A stretch of 64,000 bases of DNA, taken from assembly GCF_003253115.1 (NCBI RefSeq), contig NZ_QEQF01000003.1:101396-165395 (forward strand), in the 5' to 3' direction. The notes under the pieces are model-generated. The model did no database searches. It saw nothing but the letters and a program-made list of their open reading frames with translations, and was not told where the DNA came from. This DNA comes from Haemophilus_A paraphrohaemolyticus_A (GTDB lineage: Bacteria; Pseudomonadota; Gammaproteobacteria; Enterobacterales; Pasteurellaceae). Of the stretch, positions 25,309 to 33,317 are shown one piece after another (the stretch's first letter is position 1; the number at the start of each line of letters is the position of its first letter). The translations under genes and the position numbers were made by a program.

Positions 25309-27804
25309 CTAATATTCCCCACGATACTCGCGGATATCGACTGTGGTATCATAAAGCCCGATCTGTTCTGGATGATGTTTCACAATGCCGGTGTACTCAA
25401 GGCTGCTATCCTCATAACGCTTAAATTTAAACACCGCATCATTCATCAAGCCTTTGTTAAACAGATTTAAACTCACTAACAAATCAAAATCGGCTTGGTT
25501 CAATCCTGTCACTTTTTGGAACAAACCTGTATCAAGCTGACGAATCACATCTTCTAACATATATTCGCGGTAATCGGTCAAATACATAAAAATAGGAATA
25601 CGGGTAGCAAATTTCATCAATTTTTCTTGAATCTGTTTCCGCAAACTTTTCTCCGCTTTTTCTTCCTCCGAAATCGCTTTTTTCTGTTGCGGTGTGGGAT
25701 TATCGCCTGCCTCTTTTTTCGCTTTTTTAACCGCTCCTGATTTATTGAGGATGGTTTCTACATCCGAATTTAGCTGGCGGAAACCCTCAATGCCCATTAA
25801 GGCTTTCATTGCCTGATCGTTATTTTTCAGTTTTCTAAGTGTGTCATTGTCCACGTTCACCAACAACGCACTTTCCCAACGGCGTGCTAAAAGTGTTGCC
25901 GTTGTGCCACTCATCGCCATATCTAAAATGCCCGAGGCATCAATCGCTCGCATTGAACTGCCATCATATGCCAACACAGGCAAGAATTGGATAAACTCTG
26001 CCACTTTGCGTTCGGGATTGATGCTCTCCGTATTTAATTGGCAGCTGTAATCAGCAAGCTGTCGCAATGCTCGGTCTGGTGCGAAATCAAACACATAGCA
26101 ATTCTCTTTTAGAATGCATTGTGCATTAGGATTATTCGGATCTTGTCCACGTAATACCCAAGGAGTTTGCACACGGAAAGCTGCTTGGAAATAAGTTTCC
26201 GGGCTGGCAAGGTTTCGCAACATAAAAATCCCTGCCCAAGGCGCAACGGATACACCTGTCGTTAATTTGCCACAGCTAAGCGTAATGCTTTTGGTTTTAA
26301 GCGGATCTTGCATCGCCTTTTTCACGGGAATTAATGCATCAGCCCCCATGCCTGCTTCATTGCCTGCCGCCACAATAATTTGATAATCGTGGTAAAACGT
26401 ATTTTGCGGTTGAGTTAATAAATTCCGCATTGCATAACAGCTTGCCACATTCGGTAAGAACCAAAGGGTGTGTAACAAACTGCCTAATAAATTGGCATCA
26501 CTAAATGGCATTGGTGGGCGATCTGCCCCCATTTTGAGATTATCCACCGTAGTAGAAAGCAGCTGCCCACGAATGAGATCTAACCATTTTTGCACTTCAT
26601 TTTGGTATTTAAATTTCGCTTTTTCTCCTTCACCTGTAGCAGAGAAAAATACGTTTAAATCAAACTCAGCAAACTCTCCTTTTAAGGCAACTTCTCGGAT
26701 TTCATCAGGCAATTGATAAGTAAGCATCACCATTTTCGGCAAGGCTAAATAAGGGTTATCTTCACCCTCCCACGCATTTTTGGCTTTTTGTTCATCGGAA
26801 TACGTCCAGTTGAAAATTTGCTCTTCAATAAACTCGCCCGAATTGATGGCACGGAATGGGGTACCCGATAAATAAAGGTAGTGATCTGTGGTAATTGGCA
26901 ACAATTCCTCATCAAAGTAGTTGGGCGAATCAAGCTCCATTTCGTGCTCTTCAGCTTTCTGTTGCTTGGATTGCTCTTTCTCCCAATCGTTATCGGCAAA
27001 GAGATCTTTCGCCTTGTCGCGCCATGCCCCGTAGTGATATTCATCAAAAACCACACAATCCCAATTGATAACGTGTACCCATTCATTTTTGAGCTTAATC
27101 CCGCCCGCTTTGCTTTTGCCCAAATAATCTTGGAACGAACCAAAACAAACCTGCGGAAAATTCGCATTCATTTGCCAATCTTTTTCTTCCGTCACGAACG
27201 CCCAATCTTGGAAATCAAGGTGATTTTCCAAATCTTCTTGCCACGCGTTTTGTACTGCAGGTTTAAACGTTAGTACTAATACCTTCTTCCACCCCATTCT
27301 TTTTGCTAATTGGTACGCTGCAAAGGTTTTCCCAAAACGCATTTTGGCATTCCAAAGGAAATGAGGGATTTTGCCTTGATTAAGTGGGTCGTTTGCAAAA
27401 TTTTGGAAATAATCAACCGCTTTTTCTACCGCACTTTGCTGTTCAGGCCGCATGCCGAAGTTAAAAATCGCTTGGCGTTTCTGCACTACGCCCGTTTTTA
27501 CTTCTAATAATGCCGCTTGTACTGCTTTTAAATCACATTTAAACCATTCGCCATCAAGACGTTCTATGCCATGCTTAAGCAGTACTTGATGTACTTCGTG
27601 ATCAGTAAAAAATGAACCATCTTCACGGATTGCCTCTTCGTCTAGTTCAACACGGTAGCTTTGAGATGGTAACGTAACAGGATATTGTTCTTTTAAGCGT
27701 TCTGTCACGGTTCTTGTGGTGTAACCGACTTTTAGGCAATTGGGATAACGGGTGTCAGCGTAGGCATAAATTCTCGGACGGCGTAGCGGTGAAAGGTAGC
27801 TCAT
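25309..27804 (-). CDS. GIY-YIG (T5orf172-type) nuclease fused to an SF2 helicase, putative restriction subunit
   Basis: This 831-residue protein looks like the cutting and translocating subunit of a restriction system. Residues about 11-95 form a GIY-YIG-like T5orf172 domain: RIYAYA, LKVGYTTRTVTERL with Arg36, FTDHEVH with Glu70, and EWF at 86-88. From about 115 a helicase follows: NAKMRFGKT (Walker A), VVFDEYHYG (DEYH box), LYLSGTPFRA (motif III), and YFQAAFRVQTPW (motif VI). A lysine-rich part follows near residue 700. It is the last gene of a minus-strand run after two methyltransferase-like genes. I know no standard type I/III subunit with this exact layout. Confidence 0.85.
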   Translation of the reverse strand: MSYLSPLRRPRIYAYADTRYPNCLKVGYTTRTVTERLKEQYPVTLPSQSYRVELDEEAIREDGSFFTDHEVHQVLLKHGIERLDGEWFKCDLKAVQAALLEVKTGVVQKRQAIFNFGMRPEQQSAVEKAVDYFQNFANDPLNQGKIPHFLWNAKMRFGKTFAAYQLAKRMGWKKVLVLTFKPAVQNAWQEDLENHLDFQDWAFVTEEKDWQMNANFPQVCFGSFQDYLGKSKAGGIKLKNEWVHVINWDCVVFDEYHYGAWRDKAKDLFADNDWEKEQSKQQKAEEHEMELDSPNYFDEELLPITTDHYLYLSGTPFRAINSGEFIEEQIFNWTYSDEQKAKNAWEGEDNPYLALPKMVMLTYQLPDEIREVALKGEFAEFDLNVFFSATGEGEKAKFKYQNEVQKWLDLIRGQLLSTTVDNLKMGADRPPMPFSDANLLGSLLHTLWFLPNVASCYAMRNLLTQPQNTFYHDYQIIVAAGNEAGMGADALIPVKKAMQDPLKTKSITLSCGKLTTGVSVAPWAGIFMLRNLASPETYFQAAFRVQTPWVLRGQDPNNPNAQCILKENCYVFDFAPDRALRQLADYSCQLNTESINPERKVAEFIQFLPVLAYDGSSMRAIDASGILDMAMSGTTATLLARRWESALLVNVDNDTLRKLKNNDQAMKALMGIEGFRQLNSDVETILNKSGAVKKAKKEAGDNPTPQQKKAISEEEKAEKSLRKQIQEKLMKFATRIPIFMYLTDYREYMLEDVIRQLDTGLFQKVTGLNQADFDLLVSLNLFNKGLMNDAVFKFKRYEDSSLEYTGIVKHHPEQIGLYDTTVDIREYRGEY

Positions 27805-27857
27805 TGTTTTTCCTTTGTGATATTACAGGCGTATAAAGTATAAATTTTTCTCAAAAA

Positions 27858-27973
27858 CTCCCCTCTTTAGCAAAGAGGGGCTGGGGGATATTTGGCAGGC
27901 GTAAAAACGAAGCTCATGAGAAATTAAGAGCGCAATCAAATCTCCCCTAACCCCTCTTTTCTAAAGAGGGAGA
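27858..27973. repeat. Pair of inverted palindromic repeats (CCCCTCTTT-AAAGAGGGG family), locus 1
   Basis: Copy A (27858-27890) contains cccctctttagcaaagaggg; copy B (27936-27973) contains cccctcttttctaaagaggg, preceded by caaatctcccctaa. A is in reverse orientation relative to B. Each copy is itself a hairpin. The same family occurs at 53718-53834. Here it sits inside the restriction locus, between the NPPY methyltransferase and the helicase gene, and could affect the last gene's expression. Confidence 0.8.
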
Positions 27974-27982
27974 TCTTGAGCA

Positions 27983-29500
27983 TTATTCATTAGAAACAGG
28001 GCGAACCATTGATTCAATATATTCAATTTCTGCTTGTGTTAATTGATATTTTTCGTAGAGTTCTTTATCTGTCCATGGTTTGGAAAAATCTTGTATTGGA
28101 ACTAGTTCATAGACTTTTTTCGTAGCATCTTGCGTGTTCTTTTTCAAAGTAAGTAGAAAATGGAAAAATTTTGTACTGATATAGCTAATTACATTTTCAC
28201 AGATTTGCTTATCTTCAAATGGCCCTATAACAAGATAAGTTTCCGTGCAAGCAGTATTGGGTTCGGCATAAATCGGTTTTACCCAGTCGGTTTTACTATC
28301 TCCCGAGCCAATTGCCTTTGGTACAAATAATTTATGTTGATCAATAAGTTGTTTATTTGTAGAGATTTCTTCTCGTTTTACGTAAGAGATACTTTTATTT
28401 TGATAAAGTGTGACGTTATTATATTTATCACTATAAGGTTCTTTTTTTCCTTTAAAAGTTGTTGGTAAATAAAACGGTTTTCTTGCACTAACTAAACTGC
28501 TAAAACTACTTTCTTGTTTACTTGATACTTTTCTTAAAATATCAATTGCACTGTTATAACGAATTAAAAAATCTAATCTCTCTTCTTTAAGCGGTCGTTT
28601 CATTTCAGAAATTTGCGAATTTTTTTCGTGTGTCACAATTAAGCAATCATCGTTGTGTTGTTCTTCCCAAAGGAAATAACAAACCCCACCTTTAATTTCT
28701 ACACCAGTAAAACAATCATTTGAATTTGGAAAATCATGAATTTCTGAAATTCGTCGGTCATTGAGCATTTGATCGCGAAAATCATCTAAACCTTTCCCGC
28801 CAGTAAACCATCTTGCAGGAATAATCATTGAAAGGTATTTCGGCTGTAATTTAATAGCTTGTTGTACAAATTGATCATAAATCGGTTTGGCACTGGCTTG
28901 TGCACCACCATCACTCAACTGATACGGCGGATTGCCGATAATGACATCAAATTTCACGGGTAATTTCTCATTGATATTGGCTAAATCTTGATGAATAAAG
29001 GAATAGGCGTGGTTTTCTAATTCATCACCACGGTTATAAACTTGTTCGCTTGCACCGCACTTCACGCAACGTCCATTTTCCCATTGGTGTTTTAGCGGAG
29101 AATAAAAAATATTGCCTTGTGGATCGTTAAATCCATCACAAACAGAAAATTTTCCATTGGCTTCACGGCTGCAATAAAGTGTGCGACGGGCAAGTAAGGC
29201 AGTGAGTTCGGTGATGCCTAAGCCAAAAATTTGTTTGGTTAGAATATGGTTAATTCGTGTTTGTAAATCGGGGATTTCGTCTTTCAGCCCTTCCAATAAC
29301 CGTTTGGCAATTTCTCGTAAAAATACGCCTGATTTAGTGGCAGGATCGAGAAATGTTGTTTTTGATGAACGGAATAATTCTTGCGGCAATAAATCCAACA
29401 TTTGATTGGCAAGTGCAGGCGAGGTAAACACTTCATCATTTGATAAATTCGCCAAGCAAGAAAGCACGTCAGGGTTATAGTTTATCGATAGGTTTTGCAT
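27983..29500 (-). CDS. N6-adenine DNA methyltransferase subunit with NPPY motif (Eco57I-like)
   Basis: The 505-residue protein is a DNA methyltransferase of the restriction locus. Near residue 50, FLDPATKSGVFLREIAKRL is a SAM-binding motif I variant; IIGNPPYQLSDGG near 190 is the catalytic motif of N6-adenine enzymes. Between them are cysteine pairs (CSREANGKFSVCDG and CVKCG) that may bind zinc. The C-terminal half, with FKGKKEPYSDKYNN and long helices, should recognise the target sequence. Its start lies inside the preceding methyltransferase-like gene (26-base overlap), so the two are translated together. Target unknown. Confidence 0.85.
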   Translation of the reverse strand: MQNLSINYNPDVLSCLANLSNDEVFTSPALANQMLDLLPQELFRSSKTTFLDPATKSGVFLREIAKRLLEGLKDEIPDLQTRINHILTKQIFGLGITELTALLARRTLYCSREANGKFSVCDGFNDPQGNIFYSPLKHQWENGRCVKCGASEQVYNRGDELENHAYSFIHQDLANINEKLPVKFDVIIGNPPYQLSDGGAQASAKPIYDQFVQQAIKLQPKYLSMIIPARWFTGGKGLDDFRDQMLNDRRISEIHDFPNSNDCFTGVEIKGGVCYFLWEEQHNDDCLIVTHEKNSQISEMKRPLKEERLDFLIRYNSAIDILRKVSSKQESSFSSLVSARKPFYLPTTFKGKKEPYSDKYNNVTLYQNKSISYVKREEISTNKQLIDQHKLFVPKAIGSGDSKTDWVKPIYAEPNTACTETYLVIGPFEDKQICENVISYISTKFFHFLLTLKKNTQDATKKVYELVPIQDFSKPWTDKELYEKYQLTQAEIEYIESMVRPVSNE

Positions 29501-30104
29501 TTTGGATGTCCAGAAAATAACAGCTTAGAAATTCTTGTAAGGATTGATAAGGCGAACCCGCGTTATCCACCAAATATTGATATTGGAAATCGTGCCGTTT
29601 GAGTGAAAATTTGCGAGGAAACGACACGGGCGACCATTGCGAAAAATGCAAAAATTCTTGACTCTCGGTGTAGCACATGGTTAAGGCATTTCCTTGCACA
29701 ATGTTCAGGCTCAGAATAAAAGCCACCACCGCAATGCAATCAGGATTAGTCTGGTTAGGAAATGTTTGTTCATATTGCAAAATAAAATAAGAAAGTAACC
29801 GCTTGCGACAGGCTTCGACGTTATCTTTTAAAAGCTCAATGCCATAAATAGAGCAAATCGCTAGCACAGCATAAAACTCGTATTCTCGTTGTGAAGTGCG
29901 GTAGTTTTTTTCAACGATTTCTAATTTTCTTTTCAAAATTTGAATTAAAAAATTGCCATCGCCACAAGCAGGCTCAAGAAAACGGGATTCAATCCGTAAG
30001 GTTTCATCTTTAACAAGATCTAACATCGCATTTACTTCTTGCTCACGAGTAAACACTTCCCCGTGATCCGCAACACGCTGTTTTGATTTAATTTGTTTGG
30101 TCAT
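29475..30104 (-). CDS. SAM-binding methyltransferase-like subunit (no NPPY motif)
   Basis: This 209-residue protein opens with RVADHGEVFTREQEVNAML, the usual start of Eco57I/type ISP methyltransferases, and has a clear motif I, FLEPACGDGNFLIQIL, near residue 45 and YGIELLKDNVEACRKRLL near 93. It then ends without the catalytic motif NPPY. The next gene carries NPPY but a weaker motif I. The two may form a split enzyme, or this may be a truncated relic. It is the first gene of the restriction run, divergent from the regulator. Confidence 0.8.
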   Translation of the reverse strand: MTKQIKSKQRVADHGEVFTREQEVNAMLDLVKDETLRIESRFLEPACGDGNFLIQILKRKLEIVEKNYRTSQREYEFYAVLAICSIYGIELLKDNVEACRKRLLSYFILQYEQTFPNQTNPDCIAVVAFILSLNIVQGNALTMCYTESQEFLHFSQWSPVSFPRKFSLKRHDFQYQYLVDNAGSPYQSLQEFLSCYFLDIQNAKPIDKL

Positions 30105-30155
30105 ATTTGGCTAAAGAGAGTTTTTTGACAATTTATCAACTGTCACAGATATTTA

Positions 30156-30178
30156 CGTAACTTTCATTGAAAGTTACG
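30156..30178. promoter_or_regulatory. Perfect inverted repeat in the control region of the restriction locus
   Basis: cgtaactttc and gaaagttacg form 10-base arms around att, between the divergent methyltransferase and regulator genes. A second, weaker dyad (tgaca ... tgtca) is just upstream at 30126-30144. These are natural operator candidates for the helix-turn-helix protein encoded at 30211. Confidence 0.6.
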
Positions 30179-30210
30179 CTAAATAAATTTCCGTTAGTTA
30201 GCTTAGAGGA

Positions 30211-30630
30211 ATGAATGAAAAAGAATATTTTGCGGAAAAATTACGTACAACTTTATTAGCAAAAGGTTACGAACCCAAAGCTTCAGTGATCGAACGTGAA
30301 TTTAACTTACGCCATTATGGTAAGCCGATTGGTTTGCACGCTGTGGCACGTTGGTTAAGAGGGGAAGGATTACCTTCGCTTGCTCGTCTTCAAACGCTTA
30401 CCAAATGGCTTGAAATTGATATTCACGAATTGGTTTCTGATGAAAAAGCCTACCAAGTTGCCAAATTAGAGAAGAAAAAAGAGCCGAATAAACACATTTG
30501 GGAAAGTGCGGCAAGTTATCAGGATCAGACGCTTTTTCAGATATTCTTGAATTTGCCACAAGAGCAGAAAAAAGTAGTACGTGAGGTGATTATGGCGATG
30601 GATAAGGCATATCACCACACGAAAAAATAG
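30211..30630 (+). CDS. Helix-turn-helix regulator divergent from the restriction genes
   Basis: This 139-residue protein is probably the controller of the restriction locus. Its N-terminal 75 residues include IEREFNLRHYGKPIGLHAVA and RWLRGEGLPSLARLQTLTKW, a phage-repressor-like helix-turn-helix. The C-terminal part is charged and helical (FLNLPQEQKKVVREVIMAMD). Divergence from the methyltransferase, with two dyads between, suggests it represses or times the expression of both sides. It is larger than classic restriction C proteins (about 80 residues). Binding is inference. Confidence 0.78.
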   Translation: MNEKEYFAEKLRTTLLAKGYEPKASVIEREFNLRHYGKPIGLHAVARWLRGEGLPSLARLQTLTKWLEIDIHELVSDEKAYQVAKLEKKKEPNKHIWESAASYQDQTLFQIFLNLPQEQKKVVREVIMAMDKAYHHTKK

Positions 30631-30649
30631 GCAATTTTGAGAGAAGAGC

Positions 30650-30678
30650 TTGAATAGGCAAAGAAAAACAAGTATAAT
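30650..30678 (+). promoter_or_regulatory. Sigma-70 promoter for rpmB-rpmG
   Basis: TTGAAT (30650-30655) and TATAAT (30673-30678) are 17 bases apart. The start point would be near 30685, giving a leader of about 115 bases. Confidence 0.78.
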
Positions 30679-30684
30679 TGAGAA

Positions 30685-30799
30685 CCTTTATTATAGTCTT
30701 TGGTCGGGTTTATACCTGACGAGGTAGTGAGTACGCTGTGTTGAGTCAGCACTCATCGCCCGAACCATACAAACTTACTTAAGTAATTGGAGAATTAAA
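30685..30799 (+). promoter_or_regulatory. Structured leader of the rpmB-rpmG mRNA
   Basis: The leader folds by eye into an outer stem, ggtcggg (30702-30708) with cccgaacc (30759-30766), enclosing an inner stem of tgagt/actca plus gctg/cagc (30728-30755). No T-run follows, so this is not a terminator. It could be the binding site for L28 or another ribosomal protein that controls its own operon. Confidence 0.5.
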
Positions 30800-31036
30800 A
30801 TGTCAAGAGTTTGCCAAGTAACCGGCAAGCGTCCAGCAGTTGGTAACAACCGCTCACACGCATTAAACGCGACTCGTCGTCGTTTTTTACCTAACCTTCA
30901 CACTCACCGTTTCTGGGTTGAGTCTGAAAACCGTTTCGTAACTTTACGCTTAACAGCGAAAGGTATGCGTATTATTGATAAAAAAGGCATCGATGCAGTA
31001 TTAGCTGAAATCCGTGCTCGTGGCGAAAAAATCTAA
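30800..31036 (+). CDS. rpmB: Ribosomal protein L28
   Basis: L28 is a 50S subunit protein. The 78-residue product has [20 protein letters not shown] and [18 protein letters not shown], fully typical. It pairs with rpmG 11 bases downstream, as in most gamma-proteobacteria. In H. influenzae the gene upstream is radC; here about 9.5 kb of tor and restriction genes lies between. Confidence 0.98.
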
Positions 31037-31047
31037 GGAGCTAACCA

Positions 31048-31218
31048 ATGGCAGCTAAAGGTAACCGTGAGAAAATCCGTTTAGTTTCTACTGCAGAAAC
31101 TGGTCACTTCTACACAACTGACAAAAACAAACGTAATATGCCTGAAAAAATGGAAATCAAAAAATTTGATCCAGTAGTGCGTAAACACGTTATCTATAAA
31201 GAAGCTAAAATTAAATAA
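31048..31218 (+). CDS. rpmG: Ribosomal protein L33
   Basis: The frame from the ATG at 31048 to TAA at 31216-31218 encodes 56 residues starting MAAKGNREKIRLVSTAETGH. The protein lacks the CxxC zinc motif, so it is the zinc-independent form usual in this group. The ribosome site is aaggag, 8 bases ahead. A terminator follows after 18 bases. Confidence 0.97.
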   Translation: MAAKGNREKIRLVSTAETGHFYTTDKNKRNMPEKMEIKKFDPVVRKHVIYKEAKIK

Positions 31219-31236
31219 TTTTAGACCGATTTTAAG

Positions 31237-31260
31237 CCCGAACGAAAGTTCGGGTTTTTT
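31237..31260 (+). terminator. Terminator after rpmG
   Basis: cccgaac and gttcggg form a 7-bp stem with the stable tetraloop gaaa, followed by TTTTTT. Confidence 0.92.
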
Positions 31261-31396
31261 CATATCTTATCACTGCAAACGTTTGCTTTTTATTTAGCCG
31301 ATCGGCTCACAAGCGGTTGAATTTCCTTTCCATTTTGCAATAAAAATGTACAATACCCCCGTTTTGTTGTAACCCTACATCAAAAACTGTTTCCAA

Positions 31397-31545
31397 CCTA
31401 GCCCGTCCGTTGGGCAAACTAGGGTAAAAACAAAAAAGCTGAAACGCTTTTTTTAATAAGTAGCGAGTCAAATGCCCCATGGCATCTGGTCTTTTAGGAT
31501 CAGAAAGCTTAGGCTTCCCCGCAAGGCACCCGACTTATTTTTTTC
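31397..31545 (+). promoter_or_regulatory. Structured leader RNA upstream of dat (candidate DABA-DC-AT-type cis element)
   Basis: The 354-base gap before dat holds no gene but several stems: cctag/ctagg enclosing gccc/gggc (31397-31423); aaaaaagc/gctttttt (31432-31454), terminator-like with a T-run; then an outer stem aataagt/acttatt (31455-31539) enclosing small hairpins (atgcc/ggcat; tctggtc/gatcaga; aagc/gctt) and ending in a second T-run. I recall a published conserved motif, DABA-DC-AT, ahead of diaminobutyrate genes; whether this matches its consensus needs a covariance search. Confidence 0.6.
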
Positions 31546-31572
31546 ACCTCTTTTAGAAGGTTTTAATCAAAA

Positions 31573-32937
31573 ATGACAATTACCACACCTGTACAAGCAA
31601 TCCTTGCTTCAAACCAACATTTCTTAGACCGCCAAGATGCAATGGAGTCCAACGTGCGTAGCTATCCGCGTAAATTACCATTTGCGTATGCAAAAGCACA
31701 AGGCTGTTGGGTCACTGATGTTGAGGGAAACGAATACCTCGACTTTTTAGCAGGGGCAGGAACCCTTGCATTAGGACACAATCACCCTGTGTTAATGCAA
31801 GCCATCAAAGATGTTTTAGACAGCGGTTTACCGTTACATACTTTAGACTTAACGACCCCGCTGAAAGACGCATTCACTGAAAAATTATTGTCATTCTTCC
31901 CAAAAGATGAGTACATATTACAATTCACTGGCCCGTCAGGTGCAGACGCCAACGAAGCAGCGATCAAATTAGCGAAAACCTACACAGGTCGTGGCAATGT
32001 GATCGCGTTTTCTGGCGGCTTCCACGGTATGACCCAAGGTGCATTAGCCTTAACAGGTAATCTTGGTGCAAAAAACGCCGTGCAAAACTTAATGCCGGGC
32101 GTGCAATTCCTACCATATCCGCACGAATACCGCTGCCCATTTGGCATCGGTGGCGAAGCGGGTACGAAAGCAGTTGAGCATTACTTTGAAAACTTTATCG
32201 AAGACGTAGAAAGCGGCGTAGTAAAACCTGCTGCGGTGATCTTAGAAGCAATCCAAGGCGAAGGCGGTGTTGTACCAGCTCCAATCAGCTTCTTACAAAA
32301 AGTGCGTGAAGTAACCCAAAAACACGGTATCTTAATGATCATGGACGAAGTACAAGCGGGCTTCTGCCGTTCAGGTAAAATGTTCGCCTTTGAACACGCA
32401 GGCATTCAACCAGATATCGTGGTAATGTCAAAAGCGATTGGCGGCAGCTTACCATTAGCCGTATTAGCAATTCGCAAAGAGTTCGATGCTTGGCAACCAG
32501 CGGGGCACACAGGCACATTCCGCGGCAACCAATTAGCGATGGCAACAGGTTACGCTTCACTTAAAATTATGCGTGATGAAAACCTCGCACAAAATGCCCA
32601 AGAACGTGGCGAATACTTAACCAATGCACTACGCGAATTAAGCAAAGAATATCCATGCATCGGTAACGTGCGTGGTCGCGGCTTAATGATGGGTATCGAT
32701 ATTGTGGACGAACGCCAAGCGAAAGATGCAACAGGGGCTTACCCACGCGATTGTGAATTAGCAGTAGCGATCCAAAAAGCGTGCTTCAAAAACAAACTCT
32801 TGCTCGAACGTGGCGGACGCGGCGGGAACGTGGTTCGAGTACTTTGTGCAGTGAACATCAACCAATCCGAGTGCGAAGAGTTCATCAAACGCTTCAAACA
32901 ATCCGTTGCAGACGCATTAAAAGCGGTACGTGGTTAA
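31573..32937 (+). CDS. dat: L-2,4-diaminobutyrate:2-oxoglutarate aminotransferase
   Basis: Dat makes L-2,4-diaminobutyrate from aspartate semialdehyde with glutamate as amino donor, the first step to 1,3-diaminopropane. The 454-residue class III aminotransferase has the PLP region LMIMDEVQAGFCRSGKMFAF and the lysine in VMSKAIGGSLPLAVLA. In H. influenzae dat and ddc form the same pathway. Here vapBC lies between them; a terminator follows dat, so ddc may rely on the vapBC promoter or its own. Upstream is a structured leader. Confidence 0.95.
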   Translation: MTITTPVQAILASNQHFLDRQDAMESNVRSYPRKLPFAYAKAQGCWVTDVEGNEYLDFLAGAGTLALGHNHPVLMQAIKDVLDSGLPLHTLDLTTPLKDAFTEKLLSFFPKDEYILQFTGPSGADANEAAIKLAKTYTGRGNVIAFSGGFHGMTQGALALTGNLGAKNAVQNLMPGVQFLPYPHEYRCPFGIGGEAGTKAVEHYFENFIEDVESGVVKPAAVILEAIQGEGGVVPAPISFLQKVREVTQKHGILMIMDEVQAGFCRSGKMFAFEHAGIQPDIVVMSKAIGGSLPLAVLAIRKEFDAWQPAGHTGTFRGNQLAMATGYASLKIMRDENLAQNAQERGEYLTNALRELSKEYPCIGNVRGRGLMMGIDIVDERQAKDATGAYPRDCELAVAIQKACFKNKLLLERGGRGGNVVRVLCAVNINQSECEEFIKRFKQSVADALKAVRG

Positions 32938-32997
32938 TTAAAAGCAGTCGGATTTTGCAAAAGTTTTGCGGATTTTGACCGCTTGTAAATTCAAAAT

Positions 32998-33020
32998 GGT
33001 GGGGAAATCCCACCTTTTTT
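32998..33020 (+). terminator. Terminator after dat
   Basis: ggtggg and cccacc form a 6-bp stem around gaaat, followed by TTTTTT. It separates dat from vapBC. Confidence 0.85.
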
Positions 33021-33048
33021 CTACTCAACTGTACAAAACTGGGATATA

Positions 33049-33075
33049 CTTATGCTATATACAATTAAGCATAAG
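33049..33075. promoter_or_regulatory. Operator-like inverted repeat of vapBC
   Basis: cttatgct and agcataag form 8-base perfect arms 11 bases apart, 9 bases before the vapB ATG and overlapping its ribosome site (aagga). VapB-VapC complexes usually bind such sites and repress their own operon. Confidence 0.6.
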
Positions 33076-33083
33076 GAATAACT

Positions 33084-33317
33084 ATGATTGAAGCCTCTGT
33101 TTTTATGACTAATCGAAGTCAAGCCGTGCGTTTGCCCGCTGAAGTTCGCTTTTCTGAAGAAATCAAAAAATTATCGGTTCGTGTATTGGGCAGTGATCGG
33201 ATTTTATCGCCTCTCAACCAATCTTGGGATAGTTTTTTCTTGAATGATCAAGCTGTTAGCGATGATTTTATGAATGAACGAGAAATTGCATTTCAACCAG
33301 AGCGTGAGGCTTTATAG
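33084..33317 (+). CDS. vapB: Antitoxin VapB
   Basis: This is the antitoxin of a type II toxin-antitoxin pair. The 77-residue protein starts MIEASVFMTNRSQAVRLPAE, the swapped-hairpin AbrB/MazE-like DNA-binding fold with the typical NRSQAVRLP; the acidic C-terminal part should wrap around VapC. Its stop codon overlaps the vapC start (TAGTG). A palindromic operator precedes it. From memory H. influenzae has a vapBC pair in the same place, between dat and ddc. Confidence 0.93.
   Translation: MIEASVFMTNRSQAVRLPAEVRFSEEIKKLSVRVLGSDRILSPLNQSWDSFFLNDQAVSDDFMNEREIAFQPEREAL

Noticed and set aside
31397..31545. Lysine or guanidine riboswitch before dat
   Set aside because: Conserved cores of those classes are not present; position and stems fit a diaminobutyrate-gene leader better.
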